Shown here: positions 47,168 to 55,608 of the stretch, piece after piece
Layout: every line of letters begins with the position of its first letter
Position numbering within the stretch: position 1 is the stretch's first letter
Assembly (NCBI GenBank): GCA_963784575.1
Contig: CAWARU010000001.1
Coordinates: 744,001 to 808,000, forward strand
Reading direction: 5' to 3'
From: CAWARU01 sp963784575
GTDB taxonomy: Bacteria > Pseudomonadota > Gammaproteobacteria > UBA6186 > Azoamicaceae
DNA length: 64,000 nucleotides
Notes under the pieces: generated by a model
The model's input: the letters and a program-made list of their open reading frames with translations, nothing else
Told to the model about the DNA's origin: nothing
Database searches by the model: none
Translations under genes and position numbers: made by a program

Positions 47168-47625
47168 ATGGAAAAAATGAATGCTATTCTACGATTTTTT
47201 AACCAAAATAGGGGTAAAGATTTAACTATTAATAACATTTCTTCCAATTTTCCAACAATACCCCATAGAACATTGCAGTATAGAATTAATCAACTTTCAA
47301 AAAGGGACAGTTAATTAAAATTGGACGTGGCCCAGTGGTTCATTACCGACTGGCATCTCAAGAAAATCCTGAACCAGATATCGCAATCAATACATCTGCA
47401 GAACAATACCCCATTCCTATTTCAAAAGAAGGTGAGAAAACCCATACAGCAACGAAAACCAATTGGATATAATCTTGAATTTTTGACTTCTTACAAACCT
47501 AACAATACATTTTATTTGCCAGAAGATTTGCGAAATAAATTAAAACTTTTAGGGAACTTTCATAATGGTGATCGCCCGGCTGGTACCTATGCAAAACAGA
47601 TATTTAACAGATTGCCTGACCCCAA
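47168..47625 (+). pseudogene. Broken HTH and Fic-type gene (N-terminal remnant)
   Basis: Beginning at ATG 47168, frame 1 encodes a winged-helix-like start (FPTIPHRTLQYRINQLSK). A frameshift near 47305 leads to QLIKIGRGPVVHYRLAS in the next frame. A second shift near 47450 leads to IGYNLEFLTSYKPNN and PAGTYAKQIFNRL, the conserved entry to the Fic N-terminal region. Sequence then ends in the GGGGTCAGGG-family repeat end (CCTGACCCCAATGG), so the Fic catalytic domain (HxFx(D/E)GNGR) is missing. Two frameshifts and truncation make this a dead gene. Confidence 0.65.
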
Positions 47626-47721
47626 TGGCCGAGTTTACTCATACAGCATCTTTATTATTGGACAAATTTGTATTCTATTGGACTACATTAGCCCAAAACA
47701 AGTGCAACTTAATGCATCCAT

Positions 47722-48069
47722 TTAAATAAGCACATCTAGGCCTTTATCCTCCACCAGGTTAAGTAATTTTAAAGAAGTGCCTCTCGGGTGCTTATCACCA
47801 TTTTCCCATTGCTTAACTGTCGAAAGACTTGTATTTAAATATTTCGCAAAGACATTTTGGCTAACCTTTGCTCGAAGGCGCATTCGTTTTATTTCTTTAG
47901 CTTTGAAGTCACGAATGGGCGGTAGACATAATGCATCAAATTCACGCATGGTTTGCCCATCAATAACACCTGCATTATAAAGTCCCGTAGCACTTTTATG
48001 GACAGATTCAAGTGGGGTCAAAAATTTATATGGCGCCTTATTTTTTTTCACTGTATTACGTTTACTCAT
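47722..48069 (-). CDS. HigA-like antitoxin, copy C (intact module)
   Basis: A 115-residue antitoxin with a C-terminal XRE helix-turn-helix (residues ~63-100), identical in protein sequence to copy A at 39714-40061. It overlaps the end of the toxin gene by 8 bp, so the two are translationally coupled. HTH antitoxins of this family bind their own promoter to repress it and neutralise the toxin by direct contact. The ~630 bp of near-identical DNA shared with copy A (47625-48252 against 39613-40247) points to a recent duplication. Confidence 0.9.
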   Translation of the reverse strand: MSKRNTVKKNKAPYKFLTPLESVHKSATGLYNAGVIDGQTMREFDALCLPPIRDFKAKEIKRMRLRAKVSQNVFAKYLNTSLSTVKQWENGDKHPRGTSLKLLNLVEDKGLDVLI

Positions 48070-48379
48070 ATATCACCTCAATTAACTCGCCTTTTTTCAA
48101 CAATCGTTTCAAAGACAATTCATCCAAAACAAGATAAGACTTGGACAACTTTTTAAATGCCTCTTTTTCCATGGAACTAATGTTATCTAGCATATTTTTC
48201 GCGTATCCATAGAGAAAAATTGCCTTATCTCCTTTCTTATATGCAACTATGGACCTCAACCCACATCGTATGCCACGACCTCCTAACGCTATGCGCTTCT
48301 TAAAAAGATTGCCCCCTAAGCTTCCATTATGCAAACCCCTTTCTATCTCCTCTACGATTTGGATTATTTGTTGGTCCAT
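48062..48379 (-). CDS. RelE/HigB-like toxin, intact copy C
   Basis: A 105-residue toxin of the RelE-like PF06296 type: GGRGIRCGLRSIVAYKKGD (~33-51), IFLYGYAKN (~53-61) and a C-terminal strand GELIEVIYE. Members cleave mRNA, usually on the ribosome. CGAGGG lies 5 bases before the ATG. Toxin-first order with overlap to the antitoxin is typical of HigBA. It is the only complete module of three copies and may stabilise the island. Confidence 0.88.
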   Translation of the reverse strand: MDQQIIQIVEEIERGLHNGSLGGNLFKKRIALGGRGIRCGLRSIVAYKKGDKAIFLYGYAKNMLDNISSMEKEAFKKLSKSYLVLDELSLKRLLKKGELIEVIYE

Positions 48380-48555
48380 TAATCCCTCGTGTTCTGCAAA
48401 ACAGTGGAAATCCGCGGTCTTAAAAACCCCTCATTCCCGCTCCTAATAAGGAATAGTATCACCTAGTGTTCCGTTTTTCAAGTATTTGCGACCAGTTTTT
48501 TCAAATATCATAAAATCTGTATATATATATATATGAAAACAGCTGGAAAAATTCG
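48380..48555. other. Upstream region of toxin copy C with a TA microsatellite
   Basis: First part of a 576-bp stretch without genes up to 48955. It holds the toxin promoter (also conserved in remnant B up to ~47015) and a (TA)n run at 48521-48535. The rest of the stretch is covered by the 27-bp repeat, the attR-like repeat and featureless AT-rich sequence. Confidence 0.5.
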
Positions 48556-48582
48556 TGGTATAACCACAGGTATAACCAAATT
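48556..48582. repeat. 27-bp island-end repeat, right copy
   Basis: Identical to 38215-38241, in the same orientation, 126 bp before the attR-like repeat. Two GGTATAACC units separated by ACA. Confidence 0.7.
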
Positions 48583-48708
48583 ACCGGATGCGTGCGTATT
48601 CTAATGAATTTAATTGGACATAATCAATCTGATATTTATCGGGTATCAGGCTATTTTTAAGGCTTCTTTGGATTTATTAGGATTTCATTGAATTATAAGA
48701 CCTTGCGT

Positions 48709-48762
48709 CTCCTAAGGTGCAGGGCGGAGATTCAAATCCTCTCCGGGGCACCATATAAATCA
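48709..48762. repeat. attR-like direct repeat (tRNA-Arg 3' fragment)
   Basis: 54 bp matching the 3' part of tRNA-Arg and its flank (38113-38166) with three mismatches. The acceptor 5' half and D arm are absent, so this is not a working tRNA gene but a scar of site-specific integration. Confidence 0.85.
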
Positions 48763-48955
48763 CCTATGTGTCAGAAAGGACATCAAGAACTTATGAAATA
48801 ATTTTTAAAACTGATACATAAATTCTTCTCTGGGGGCCTCCAGAGGACCTCAAAATTAAATGTTACAATCATTCCTCTTCGATTTATATCAATGCCTCGT
48901 AACTGTCGTCTTCAACTATATGCATCCTATATTCCGAAAACCAAAAAGGTCATAT

Positions 48956-50317
48956 TTACTGCAGTCTTGCCGAAAGCTCACGATTAACCAGATGAGCGGC
49001 CCTTAAGCCTGAAATATAAGCACCGTGAAAACAACCCATTAAGCCAATAGGTACAATACCATCTCCAGCCAGCACAAGACGTCCATCCCATTCAGGCATC
49101 ATTATGTGCATAATGTCGTTGGCCGTGGTATCCTTGGAGAAACTCGCATATGAACCATAGGTATAAGGGTCGAGGTGCCATGCTGAGGCTTCAACAAAAT
49201 AGGGATCAGGCGTTTGTGGCCAGGCTCTTTTTATGGCATTCTTGGCGTCATTAATAAGGATTTGCTTGTCTCTGATGGCATCATCAGCAAAAAATCCAGC
49301 AGTCAGTGTCCATTCTTTATTGCGCGTATATTTATTAATATTATTAAATAAAGTAATGGGGCGTTCTCCCTTCGTTACGTTGAGTGTAACAAAGCGAAAA
49401 TTTTCATTATTCCAAAATGGCGTTTCAAATTTCAAGTTTACTTTATTCATCATACCCATTTTTAACCGTTGAATCGCAGCTTGTTTTTTCTCTGATAAAT
49501 TTCGAATTTCGACCGTACCTTTTTTCAAAACCCCAATGGGTAGTGTAGGAATAACCGCATGCCCTTCAAATATTTTGCCTGAATCTGTGAAGACTTTTAC
49601 TGTTCCAGAGCTGTCTACAATTTCCTTCACAATGACATTGCAATGTATTTCCGTCCGTGCAAGTTCATTACCTATCTTCTTTATAAGTTTATAATAGCCG
49701 TCGTTTTCAATTGGTAAATCATCTTCCCCATATCTGAAGAATTCTATTCCTCTACTTTTTGCGTGACTCATGAATTGAGTCAACTCTTCAATATTTAACC
49801 CAGAATATGCTTCTTCAAACTTCCTAATTAATAATTTCGCAAAAGCATTTTCAGTTGAATTATCATCCTGGCCTGAAAGATCCGCTAATTGATTGTGATA
49901 ATTATAATGCTCAGTATAGGCTTTATATTGCTTATTAAATAATGACAAATCGAAGTGATTTGCCTCTTTGCCACCCAACAGGATATCTTGATCACTAACG
50001 ACGTCTTTTGACCAATAGGGAATACCGTATTTGTCGAATAAAGCAGGAATGGGTTGTTCTCTCGGTAATGTGGATAAATCTAAAAAATAATCAGGATGCT
50101 CCTCTAAATAACGAGTGATCCCACCCACTTCTGGATAAGGGCCCGCTTCATGGATGATCAAAGGCCCAAGAGAGATGTCATGACTTATCCTGGTCCGCCC
50201 GCCAATATCATGCCATGCTTCCAAAATGATCACTTTGTAGCCATAAGACTCAAGACGATGCGCCGCCGCCACACCGGCTATCCCTGCCCCAATGACTATG
50301 ACTACCTTTTCTTGCAT
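48956..50317 (-). CDS. FAD-dependent amine oxidase family protein
   Basis: I choose the ATG at 50317, which has a GAAGAGAG purine tract upstream, over the ATG at 50353. The 453-residue protein opens with the dinucleotide-binding motif VIVIGAGIAGVAAAHRLESY, then the FAD motif EAWHDIGGRTRIS, and ends with the C-terminal FAD motif LVLAGDGIVPIGLMGCFHGA (about 420-440). This is the layout of flavin amine oxidases (polyamine or monoamine). Substrate unknown. It is monocistronic, just outside the tRNA-Arg island repeat, and could be part of an older island. Confidence 0.85.
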   Translation of the reverse strand: MQEKVVIVIGAGIAGVAAAHRLESYGYKVIILEAWHDIGGRTRISHDISLGPLIIHEAGPYPEVGGITRYLEEHPDYFLDLSTLPREQPIPALFDKYGIPYWSKDVVSDQDILLGGKEANHFDLSLFNKQYKAYTEHYNYHNQLADLSGQDDNSTENAFAKLLIRKFEEAYSGLNIEELTQFMSHAKSRGIEFFRYGEDDLPIENDGYYKLIKKIGNELARTEIHCNVIVKEIVDSSGTVKVFTDSGKIFEGHAVIPTLPIGVLKKGTVEIRNLSEKKQAAIQRLKMGMMNKVNLKFETPFWNNENFRFVTLNVTKGERPITLFNNINKYTRNKEWTLTAGFFADDAIRDKQILINDAKNAIKRAWPQTPDPYFVEASAWHLDPYTYGSYASFSKDTTANDIMHIMMPEWDGRLVLAGDGIVPIGLMGCFHGAYISGLRAAHLVNRELSARLQ

Positions 50318-50514
50318 CCTTTTCTCTCTTCTCTTAAGCGCGCAATAAGGCATTTTTTTGTATATTTAGCTCCTTATCAAGAAGCGGCAAAAAATACCTC
50401 GAGTTCAAAATAAAAAAAATTAATGCCCGAATTTCGGCTACAAATGTATAATAACATATTACAATACGAACGTATCCAAGGTTCGGTCATTTATTTTAGT
50501 CGGAAAACTTAAAA

Positions 50515-51546
50515 ATGGTTACAGACAAAAGTAAAAAAGAGTTTTATCAGGCATTGATAGATAAAAACACAGAATACGAAGGTGTTTTTTACGTGGGGGT
50601 AAAAACAACCGGGGTCTTCTGCCGTCCAACCTGTCCAGCACGAAAGCCCAAATTTGAAAATTGTGAATTTTACGATACTGCAGAACAAGCACTTCTCGCT
50701 TCATTTCGACCATGTAAGCGGTGTCAACCACTGTCTCATCCTAATCATGTATCGAAGCTTGTCCAGACCCTAGTAGAAGCGATTGAAGAAAATCCCGAAA
50801 AGCGTTGGCACGACAAGGATTTTAGGGAATTATCTGTTGATGTTTCAACAGCTCGTCGACAGTTCAAAAAGCGATTTGGTATGACATTTGTGCAATACGC
50901 TCGAGCACGGCGCATGGGACTTGCTATGAAGCAAATTAGAAAAGGTGATGCTGTGATCGATGCACAACTTTCGACAGGATATGAATCTAGTAGTGGCTTC
51001 CGAGATGCATTCTTTCGCATTATGGGTGCAGCGCCGACCAAGGTAGGACATCGACAGATCCTAAAGGCATCTTGGTTGGATACGCCCCTTGGGCCTATGA
51101 TAGCAATTGCAGATGAATATGAGCTTTATCTCTTAGAATTTGTGGATCGACGCGGTCTTGAACGCGAGGTAGAACGCCTGAGACAAAAAACAAAATCCGC
51201 GATTGTTCCAGGTCATACGCAACCGATCAGTTCCATTGAAAATGAGTTAAGTCAGTATTTTGATGGGAAACTAACAGAATTCAAAACACCTACACATTAC
51301 ATTGGTTCATCTTTTCAACAACAAGTATGGGAAGAATTAAAAAAAATCCCCGCAGGAGAAACACGGTCGTATTTGGATATAGCCGCGGCTATCGGAAAGC
51401 CATCTGCTTTTCGCGCCGTTGCACAAGCAAATGGCGCAAACCAACTTGCTATTATAGTTCCATGTCATCGAGTTATTAACACGAATGGCGCATTTGGGTG
51501 GGTATGGTGGTGGTCTAATACGAAAAAATTGGCTCATTACTCATGA
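50515..51546 (+). CDS. ada: Ada-type bifunctional regulator and O6-alkylguanine methyltransferase, C-terminus frameshifted
   Basis: Residues 1-80 are the zinc phosphotriester-repair domain with C36, C40, C67 and C70. An AraC-type helix-turn-helix follows (~95-175). The methyltransferase domain (~185-343) has the acceptor C317 in VPCHRV. After GAFG (~328) the normal GGYGGGL-RK-WL-HE ending is replaced by WVWWWSNTKKLAHYS. Dropping one T near 51499 restores GGYGGGLIRKNWLITHEK and a stop at 51572-51574. So a one-base insertion altered the last ~15 residues after the active Cys; activity may be reduced. No alkB or alkA gene is adjacent. Confidence 0.88.
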   Translation: MVTDKSKKEFYQALIDKNTEYEGVFYVGVKTTGVFCRPTCPARKPKFENCEFYDTAEQALLASFRPCKRCQPLSHPNHVSKLVQTLVEAIEENPEKRWHDKDFRELSVDVSTARRQFKKRFGMTFVQYARARRMGLAMKQIRKGDAVIDAQLSTGYESSSGFRDAFFRIMGAAPTKVGHRQILKASWLDTPLGPMIAIADEYELYLLEFVDRRGLEREVERLRQKTKSAIVPGHTQPISSIENELSQYFDGKLTEFKTPTHYIGSSFQQQVWEELKKIPAGETRSYLDIAAAIGKPSAFRAVAQANGANQLAIIVPCHRVINTNGAFGWVWWWSNTKKLAHYS

Positions 51547-51619
51547 AAAGAGAGCTGCTATGTTAACTCAATAGAGTGGGCTCTTTTATTTAATAGGCTT
51601 AATATAAGGAAAAATCATT

Positions 51620-52192
51620 ATGACTCAGGCAGTTTTAAAAAGACCAATATCGGTTGATCTCGTCTATGACATTATTGCAAGCATCAAGCCGTTTGATGAT
51701 CTCGAGGTAGAACATATAACGGACACCCTTTCTTGGATTGAAAGCGGTGCTCCTCTCTTTCGGATTCAAAAACCAGATGTTCCAAATAAGCATCTGGTTT
51801 CCTACTTTATTTTATTGGATGAACTCGAAAGAAAAATATTATTAGTTGATCATAAAAAGGCCGAGCTTTGGTTGCCCTCTGGTGGACATGTTGAAGTAGA
51901 CGAAAATCCGAAAGAAACCACCATTCGCGAATGCCTAGAAGAACTTAAAATTCAAGCAGACTTTTGGTGCGAGGAACCTATTTTTCTAACCTCAACTATC
52001 ACCGTTGGTTTAACAGCAGGCCACACCGACGTTAGTCTTTGGTATGTGTTGAAAGGAAATTGTCAGGAAAATTATTCTTTTGATCAAGATGAATTTAATG
52101 CCATTCGTTGGTTCGGTTTTGATGACCTTCCACTAGGTAAAACAGATCCTCACATGCAAAGATTTATTAAAAAATTACGGGGAAAACTATAA
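51620..52192 (+). CDS. Nudix hydrolase
   Basis: A 190-residue protein with a Nudix box at 89-111 (GGHVEVDENPKETTIRECLE and on to EL). It keeps the metal-binding RExxEE core but has Lys where the final Gly usually stands. The ~60-residue N-terminal extension before the Nudix strand is helical. Substrates range from oxidised nucleotides to NDP-sugars and cannot be told here. It follows ada by 73 bp on the same strand; a shared role in DNA damage or nucleotide clean-up is possible but unproven. AAGGA precedes the ATG. Confidence 0.88.
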   Translation: MTQAVLKRPISVDLVYDIIASIKPFDDLEVEHITDTLSWIESGAPLFRIQKPDVPNKHLVSYFILLDELERKILLVDHKKAELWLPSGGHVEVDENPKETTIRECLEELKIQADFWCEEPIFLTSTITVGLTAGHTDVSLWYVLKGNCQENYSFDQDEFNAIRWFGFDDLPLGKTDPHMQRFIKKLRGKL

Positions 52193-52216
52193 GTGCCATT
52201 GGGGTCAGTGCCATTG

Positions 52217-52269
52217 GGGTCAGGGCCAAGCAAGCTACAAGTTACTTGTAGCTTGCTTGGCCCTGACCC
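52217..52269. repeat. Palindromic repeat, GGGGTCAGGG family, compact copy 3
   Basis: 26-bp perfect arms around one central base (GGGTCAGGGCCAAGCAAGCT and complement). Preceded by a partial tandem copy of its left flank (GTGCCATTGGGGTCA at 52193-52215). It could act as a terminator for the Nudix gene. Confidence 0.9.
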
Positions 52270-52685
52270 TTTCTCTATAAAATTAAAATGTCTATTTCCA
52301 TGAAATGGTTATCGACTTTCGTGAACTGAAATATCATTTCAAGTAATATTTAATTTTCGCCATCCGCATTTTTAAAAATAAACTGCTTCTTGGTTTATTT
52401 ACAATGGTTGCATGGATTTAGATTCAATGTTTTCATTTTAGAATACGAACCTTAATTTTTATTGCAATACATCTGCCTAGGTCTAATTGAGGTATATCGC
52501 GTGATTCAATTAATTTAAGTTGGAGGTTCCATAGTTTTGTATTGACTTGTTTATGAAAATTTCAATAGTTATCAATTGAACAAAAAATATCATACATTAT
52601 TGAATTTTCTAGATTAGTGGTCCCTCTTGAAACTAGTTTTTGATTATGATAGTATGAACAATAACCACGAAAAAAAGGAATATAT
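52270..52685. other. AT-rich intergenic stretch before the deaminase-like gene
   Basis: 416 bp with no supportable gene. It probably holds the promoter of the deaminase-like gene; several TATAAT-like strings are present but none is decisive. Confidence 0.35.
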
Positions 52686-54008
52686 ATGAGTACCGCAGGG
52701 GAATTTTTAACTTCAAATAGATTATCTTCCGGTAGAAAATATGTTTCTTCTCCAGAACTTGACAATTTGCCTGACAAATGTGATGAGTTCAATGGAGATG
52801 GTATTGAATTAACTCTTCATCAAAGATTAGAGCTTATAGAGAAACATTTTGGAAATAAGTATTTTCCAGAAAAGTATAATCGGGAGAATCCTTCGATAAA
52901 TCTTGTGTTTGCTAATATAGGGTTTAGATTTCATACGCACAGTGATGCGAAAGGATTTTCGAGTATCCCTATTTCAGATCCAAAGATGCTTATTATTGGG
53001 CCGGTTGTTGCATCAGAAGCTCGAGAGCGTGAAGATGGAGACACGCATTCTGAATACGCATTATATCAGTATTTACTCAGACCGGGTGTGGTTAAAAGGT
53101 TAGTAGACAAATTGGTGGAACAATTATTCAAGGAAAAAAGTAAAATAACAATCGATGAAGTGGTTTTTGATTTACATTCGACATTAGAAGTTTGCCAACT
53201 TTGTGATCCACGTCTCCACAAAATACAAACCGATCCGAGAGACAGAGTGCAATTGATTTTACAAGAAACATTAATACGAAATCAGTGTAATTATGTTTTA
53301 ATCGAAAATTTACTACCAGTTGTGATACGTATTACGGGTTTTAAATCGTGCCCAAGAACCTTTCCGAAGGAAAGGGCAAGATATCCAGCAGCGGTCGTCT
53401 GCACAGATTACCCCAAGAGTACTAGATTTCATGAGCCAGGCGTGAGATTTCATGTAGCTATTGCTCCACCAACACACTATGCAGAGCGCATAAAACTGTT
53501 CGGTAAGAAATACGAAAGCTTTGATTCAGGGGTAGGGTTTCCTGATGACACTTTATATAATGAAAGATCACTATTTTTCTTGAGAACGACAGATAAAGTC
53601 AAATTGCCCTATCAAACAGCTTTTGCTAGTGGCGTGCGTAGAGATCGCGTGAGAGATCTGAAAGGAGAGCAAGAAAATGAATCATTTTGGTTAAGTGGAG
53701 AAGAGATCGTACAGTATGAACCTCATCAATGCAAAAGTTTCGAGGAACTAACAAGAGCTATTGTGGAATCCATATCTCTTGTTCGAGATGATATAAACGT
53801 TGCGGCTGTTGCAGAAGTTGTACCTTTAGTTTTAGGATATCTGTATAATTATAAACACCATCGTGAACAGGATACAAGAATAATAAATGGAATAATTGCT
53901 GGTTCAAGACCAGATCTGATACTAGAAAATATTGGAAGTGCAGATAAAAATTTTAACAAAGCAGGAGAATCTCCTACAAGAGGTAGAAAACGTGTGAGAA
54001 TTGAGTAA
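52686..54008 (+). CDS. Putative deaminase-fold protein (HxE and CxxC), effector-like, 440 aa
   Basis: No full-length family recognised. The zinc motif pattern of the cytidine-deaminase-like superfamily is visible: THSEYALYQYL with H121 and E123, then VFDLHSTLEVCQLCDP with C170 and C173. That spacing (49 residues between H and first C) and the preceding helix and strand fit toxin or effector deaminases of the type found in Orientia, Wolbachia and polymorphic toxins. Residues ~180-440 have no landmark; a basic C terminus (TRGRKRVRIE) could target nucleic acid or the nucleus. No signal peptide. AGGA precedes the ATG. The catalytic assignment is inference from motif spacing. Confidence 0.7.
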   Translation: MSTAGEFLTSNRLSSGRKYVSSPELDNLPDKCDEFNGDGIELTLHQRLELIEKHFGNKYFPEKYNRENPSINLVFANIGFRFHTHSDAKGFSSIPISDPKMLIIGPVVASEAREREDGDTHSEYALYQYLLRPGVVKRLVDKLVEQLFKEKSKITIDEVVFDLHSTLEVCQLCDPRLHKIQTDPRDRVQLILQETLIRNQCNYVLIENLLPVVIRITGFKSCPRTFPKERARYPAAVVCTDYPKSTRFHEPGVRFHVAIAPPTHYAERIKLFGKKYESFDSGVGFPDDTLYNERSLFFLRTTDKVKLPYQTAFASGVRRDRVRDLKGEQENESFWLSGEEIVQYEPHQCKSFEELTRAIVESISLVRDDINVAAVAEVVPLVLGYLYNYKHHREQDTRIINGIIAGSRPDLILENIGSADKNFNKAGESPTRGRKRVRIE

Positions 54009-54061
54009 AGATTAATTACTCAGAGAATTATAAAATCTGGACTTTTGGATATATGGAATGC

Positions 54062-54742
54062 TCACTTTATATACGCAATATTGCTAGGATCTTGTGCTAC
54101 TTGATGCTCAACCATTCTTCCCCACGCTAGCCAAGCAGCCCTTTGCTCCTCTGGATAAATAGCTCTTTGATAAGTTGCAACCAGCTTATTATGCGGCTTA
54201 TTGTTTAACATAAGCTCAATAACGTGTGGATTTGTCTTTAGGTACTCCCCCCAAGCTGTAGCCGCCGACCTTCGAAAATCATGGATGGTAAATGGTTTGA
54301 ATTCAGCTAATGCAAGTTTAGCACTTTTTCTAAGACGATCTACAGCGCGATTTAGACTGTCCGGCATAATATGTCCATTCTTTGTACCTTTTGCGGTGTC
54401 AAACACAAATAAAGAATGACCAGTTAACGGCCACAGAGATTTTATAAGACTAATTGCATGATCTGAAAGATAAATGGTGTGTGCCTGATGATTTTTTGTT
54501 CTGTTGGATGGGAGTAACCATATCCTCTCTTCGAAACAGCTCCGACCAACGCATAGCCGCAATCTCGCCTCGTCTTGCTCCGGTCAATATTAGTAATTTT
54601 ATTGCTACACCTGTCACAGTAGCTATTTTTACACTGCTAGCATCTTTTTCTAAAGTTCGATCTAATGCCTGCCATACCTGACGTAGCTCTGAAAGATTCA
54701 GCACACGATCTCGGGGACGATTTGCTGTTGCTGAATGCCATT
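54062..54742 (-). pseudogene. Tyrosine recombinase (P4-type integrase), frameshifted and truncated
   Basis: The upstream frame encodes NRPRDRVLNLSELRQVW, then LILTGARRGEIAAMRWSEL (first catalytic Arg). Near 54540 a one-base shift moves the match to the frame with EERIWLLPSNRTKNHQAH, IHDFRRSAATAW (His-x-x-Arg) and LVATYQRAIYPEEQRAAW (catalytic Tyr). The N-terminal arm-binding and core-binding domains are missing: the match stops at the palindromic repeat at 54744. It is the only integrase in the window and may be what is left of the enzyme that used tRNA-Arg, though that link is inference. Confidence 0.88.
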
Positions 54743-54743
54743 G

Positions 54744-54796
54744 GGGTCAGGGCCAAGCAAGCGACAAGTTACTTGTAGCTTGCTTGGCCCTGACCC
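54744..54796. repeat. Palindromic repeat, GGGGTCAGGG family, compact copy 4
   Basis: Same compact form as at 52217-52269 with one arm mismatch (GCGACAAG against CTTGTAGC). It directly abuts and truncates the 5' side of the integrase remnant. Confidence 0.9.
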
Positions 54797-54838
54797 TTTC
54801 TCTCTACTTTCTCTACCCTGGCCTCTAGACTTTCACAA

Positions 54839-55489
54839 TTAATAAAATTTCTTTCCAGAAGGTGGCGCAGAATCATGTCCATCTGCTTCTTTGGATGGAT
54901 GGTCTGAAGATTTTTCAGTACTACTATGCTTAATTGGAGAATGAGAGTCAGTTCCCAGGGGAGTGTTTTTACCCATTTTTATTTTATTATAACAGCTCTT
55001 GACCTGATCAATTACTGGATCAGAGGCCAACCGGTGAATACTGAGCGGCATGGTGATTTTTTCACTAGCAAGAATATATGCAACTTCTTTGGTCCATTCT
55101 TGATTTGCAGATGCGGCAATGTATGCCAAAAGTTCTGGATGTTCTTTATAGTTCCATTTCAGTTTTTCTTGTAGTAAGTATTCTGCAACTCTTTTAGAAC
55201 CTGACAAACAAGCAATGGTTAAACAAGTTTCAAAATAGTCTTCACATTCTTTATCATGTTGTTTGAAGTAATCTAAATTATCGACAACGATAGCGGTATA
55301 GATTGGCTTAGATCTACCCAATGCCGATCCCATTAAAGATGCTTCCTCATTCCCTGAATATCTTGTCTTGCTCCATTTTTCAGATAACCACTTTATTTTT
55401 TCATTAGCATTAGGAATGGATGATTTAATAGACTCGATCTCTTGTTCATATTTTTTTACATCAAACATTTCATCTGGATTTTTACTCAT
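54839..55489 (-). CDS. Ankyrin-like hypothetical protein, 216 aa
   Basis: The ATG at 55489 has GAGGG eight bases upstream and is preferred over the one at 55519. Residues ~85-155 contain ankyrin-like helices (ETCLTIACLSGSKRVAEYLL, LLAYIAASANQEWTKEVAYI). The C-terminal ~45 residues are Ser/His/Asp/Lys-rich and disordered-looking, ending GKKFY. The ending KKFY recalls the large ankyrin gene at the right edge, which ends TRKFY. No signal peptide. Probable effector-type protein, function unknown. Confidence 0.75.
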   Translation of the reverse strand: MSKNPDEMFDVKKYEQEIESIKSSIPNANEKIKWLSEKWSKTRYSGNEEASLMGSALGRSKPIYTAIVVDNLDYFKQHDKECEDYFETCLTIACLSGSKRVAEYLLQEKLKWNYKEHPELLAYIAASANQEWTKEVAYILASEKITMPLSIHRLASDPVIDQVKSCYNKIKMGKNTPLGTDSHSPIKHSSTEKSSDHPSKEADGHDSAPPSGKKFY

Positions 55490-55608
55490 TTGTTCGCCCT
55501 CTTTTAATTTAAAGCTCAATATAATGATACCGAATCGTTGCTAAAATTACCAAACATAAGTTAGTCGACCATCCTTATTTTTGGAGATGAGAATCAATTT
55601 GTCTTCCT

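Noticed and set aside
47321..47725. A 134-codon plus-strand frame as a separate gene
   Set aside because: Its middle is a frameshifted piece of the Fic-type gene and its end is duplicated flank sequence also seen at 39613-39710; the frame is accidental.
48700..48757. A second tRNA-Arg gene
   Set aside because: Only the 3' 45 bases match; the acceptor 5' strand and D arm are missing, so it is an attachment-site scar.
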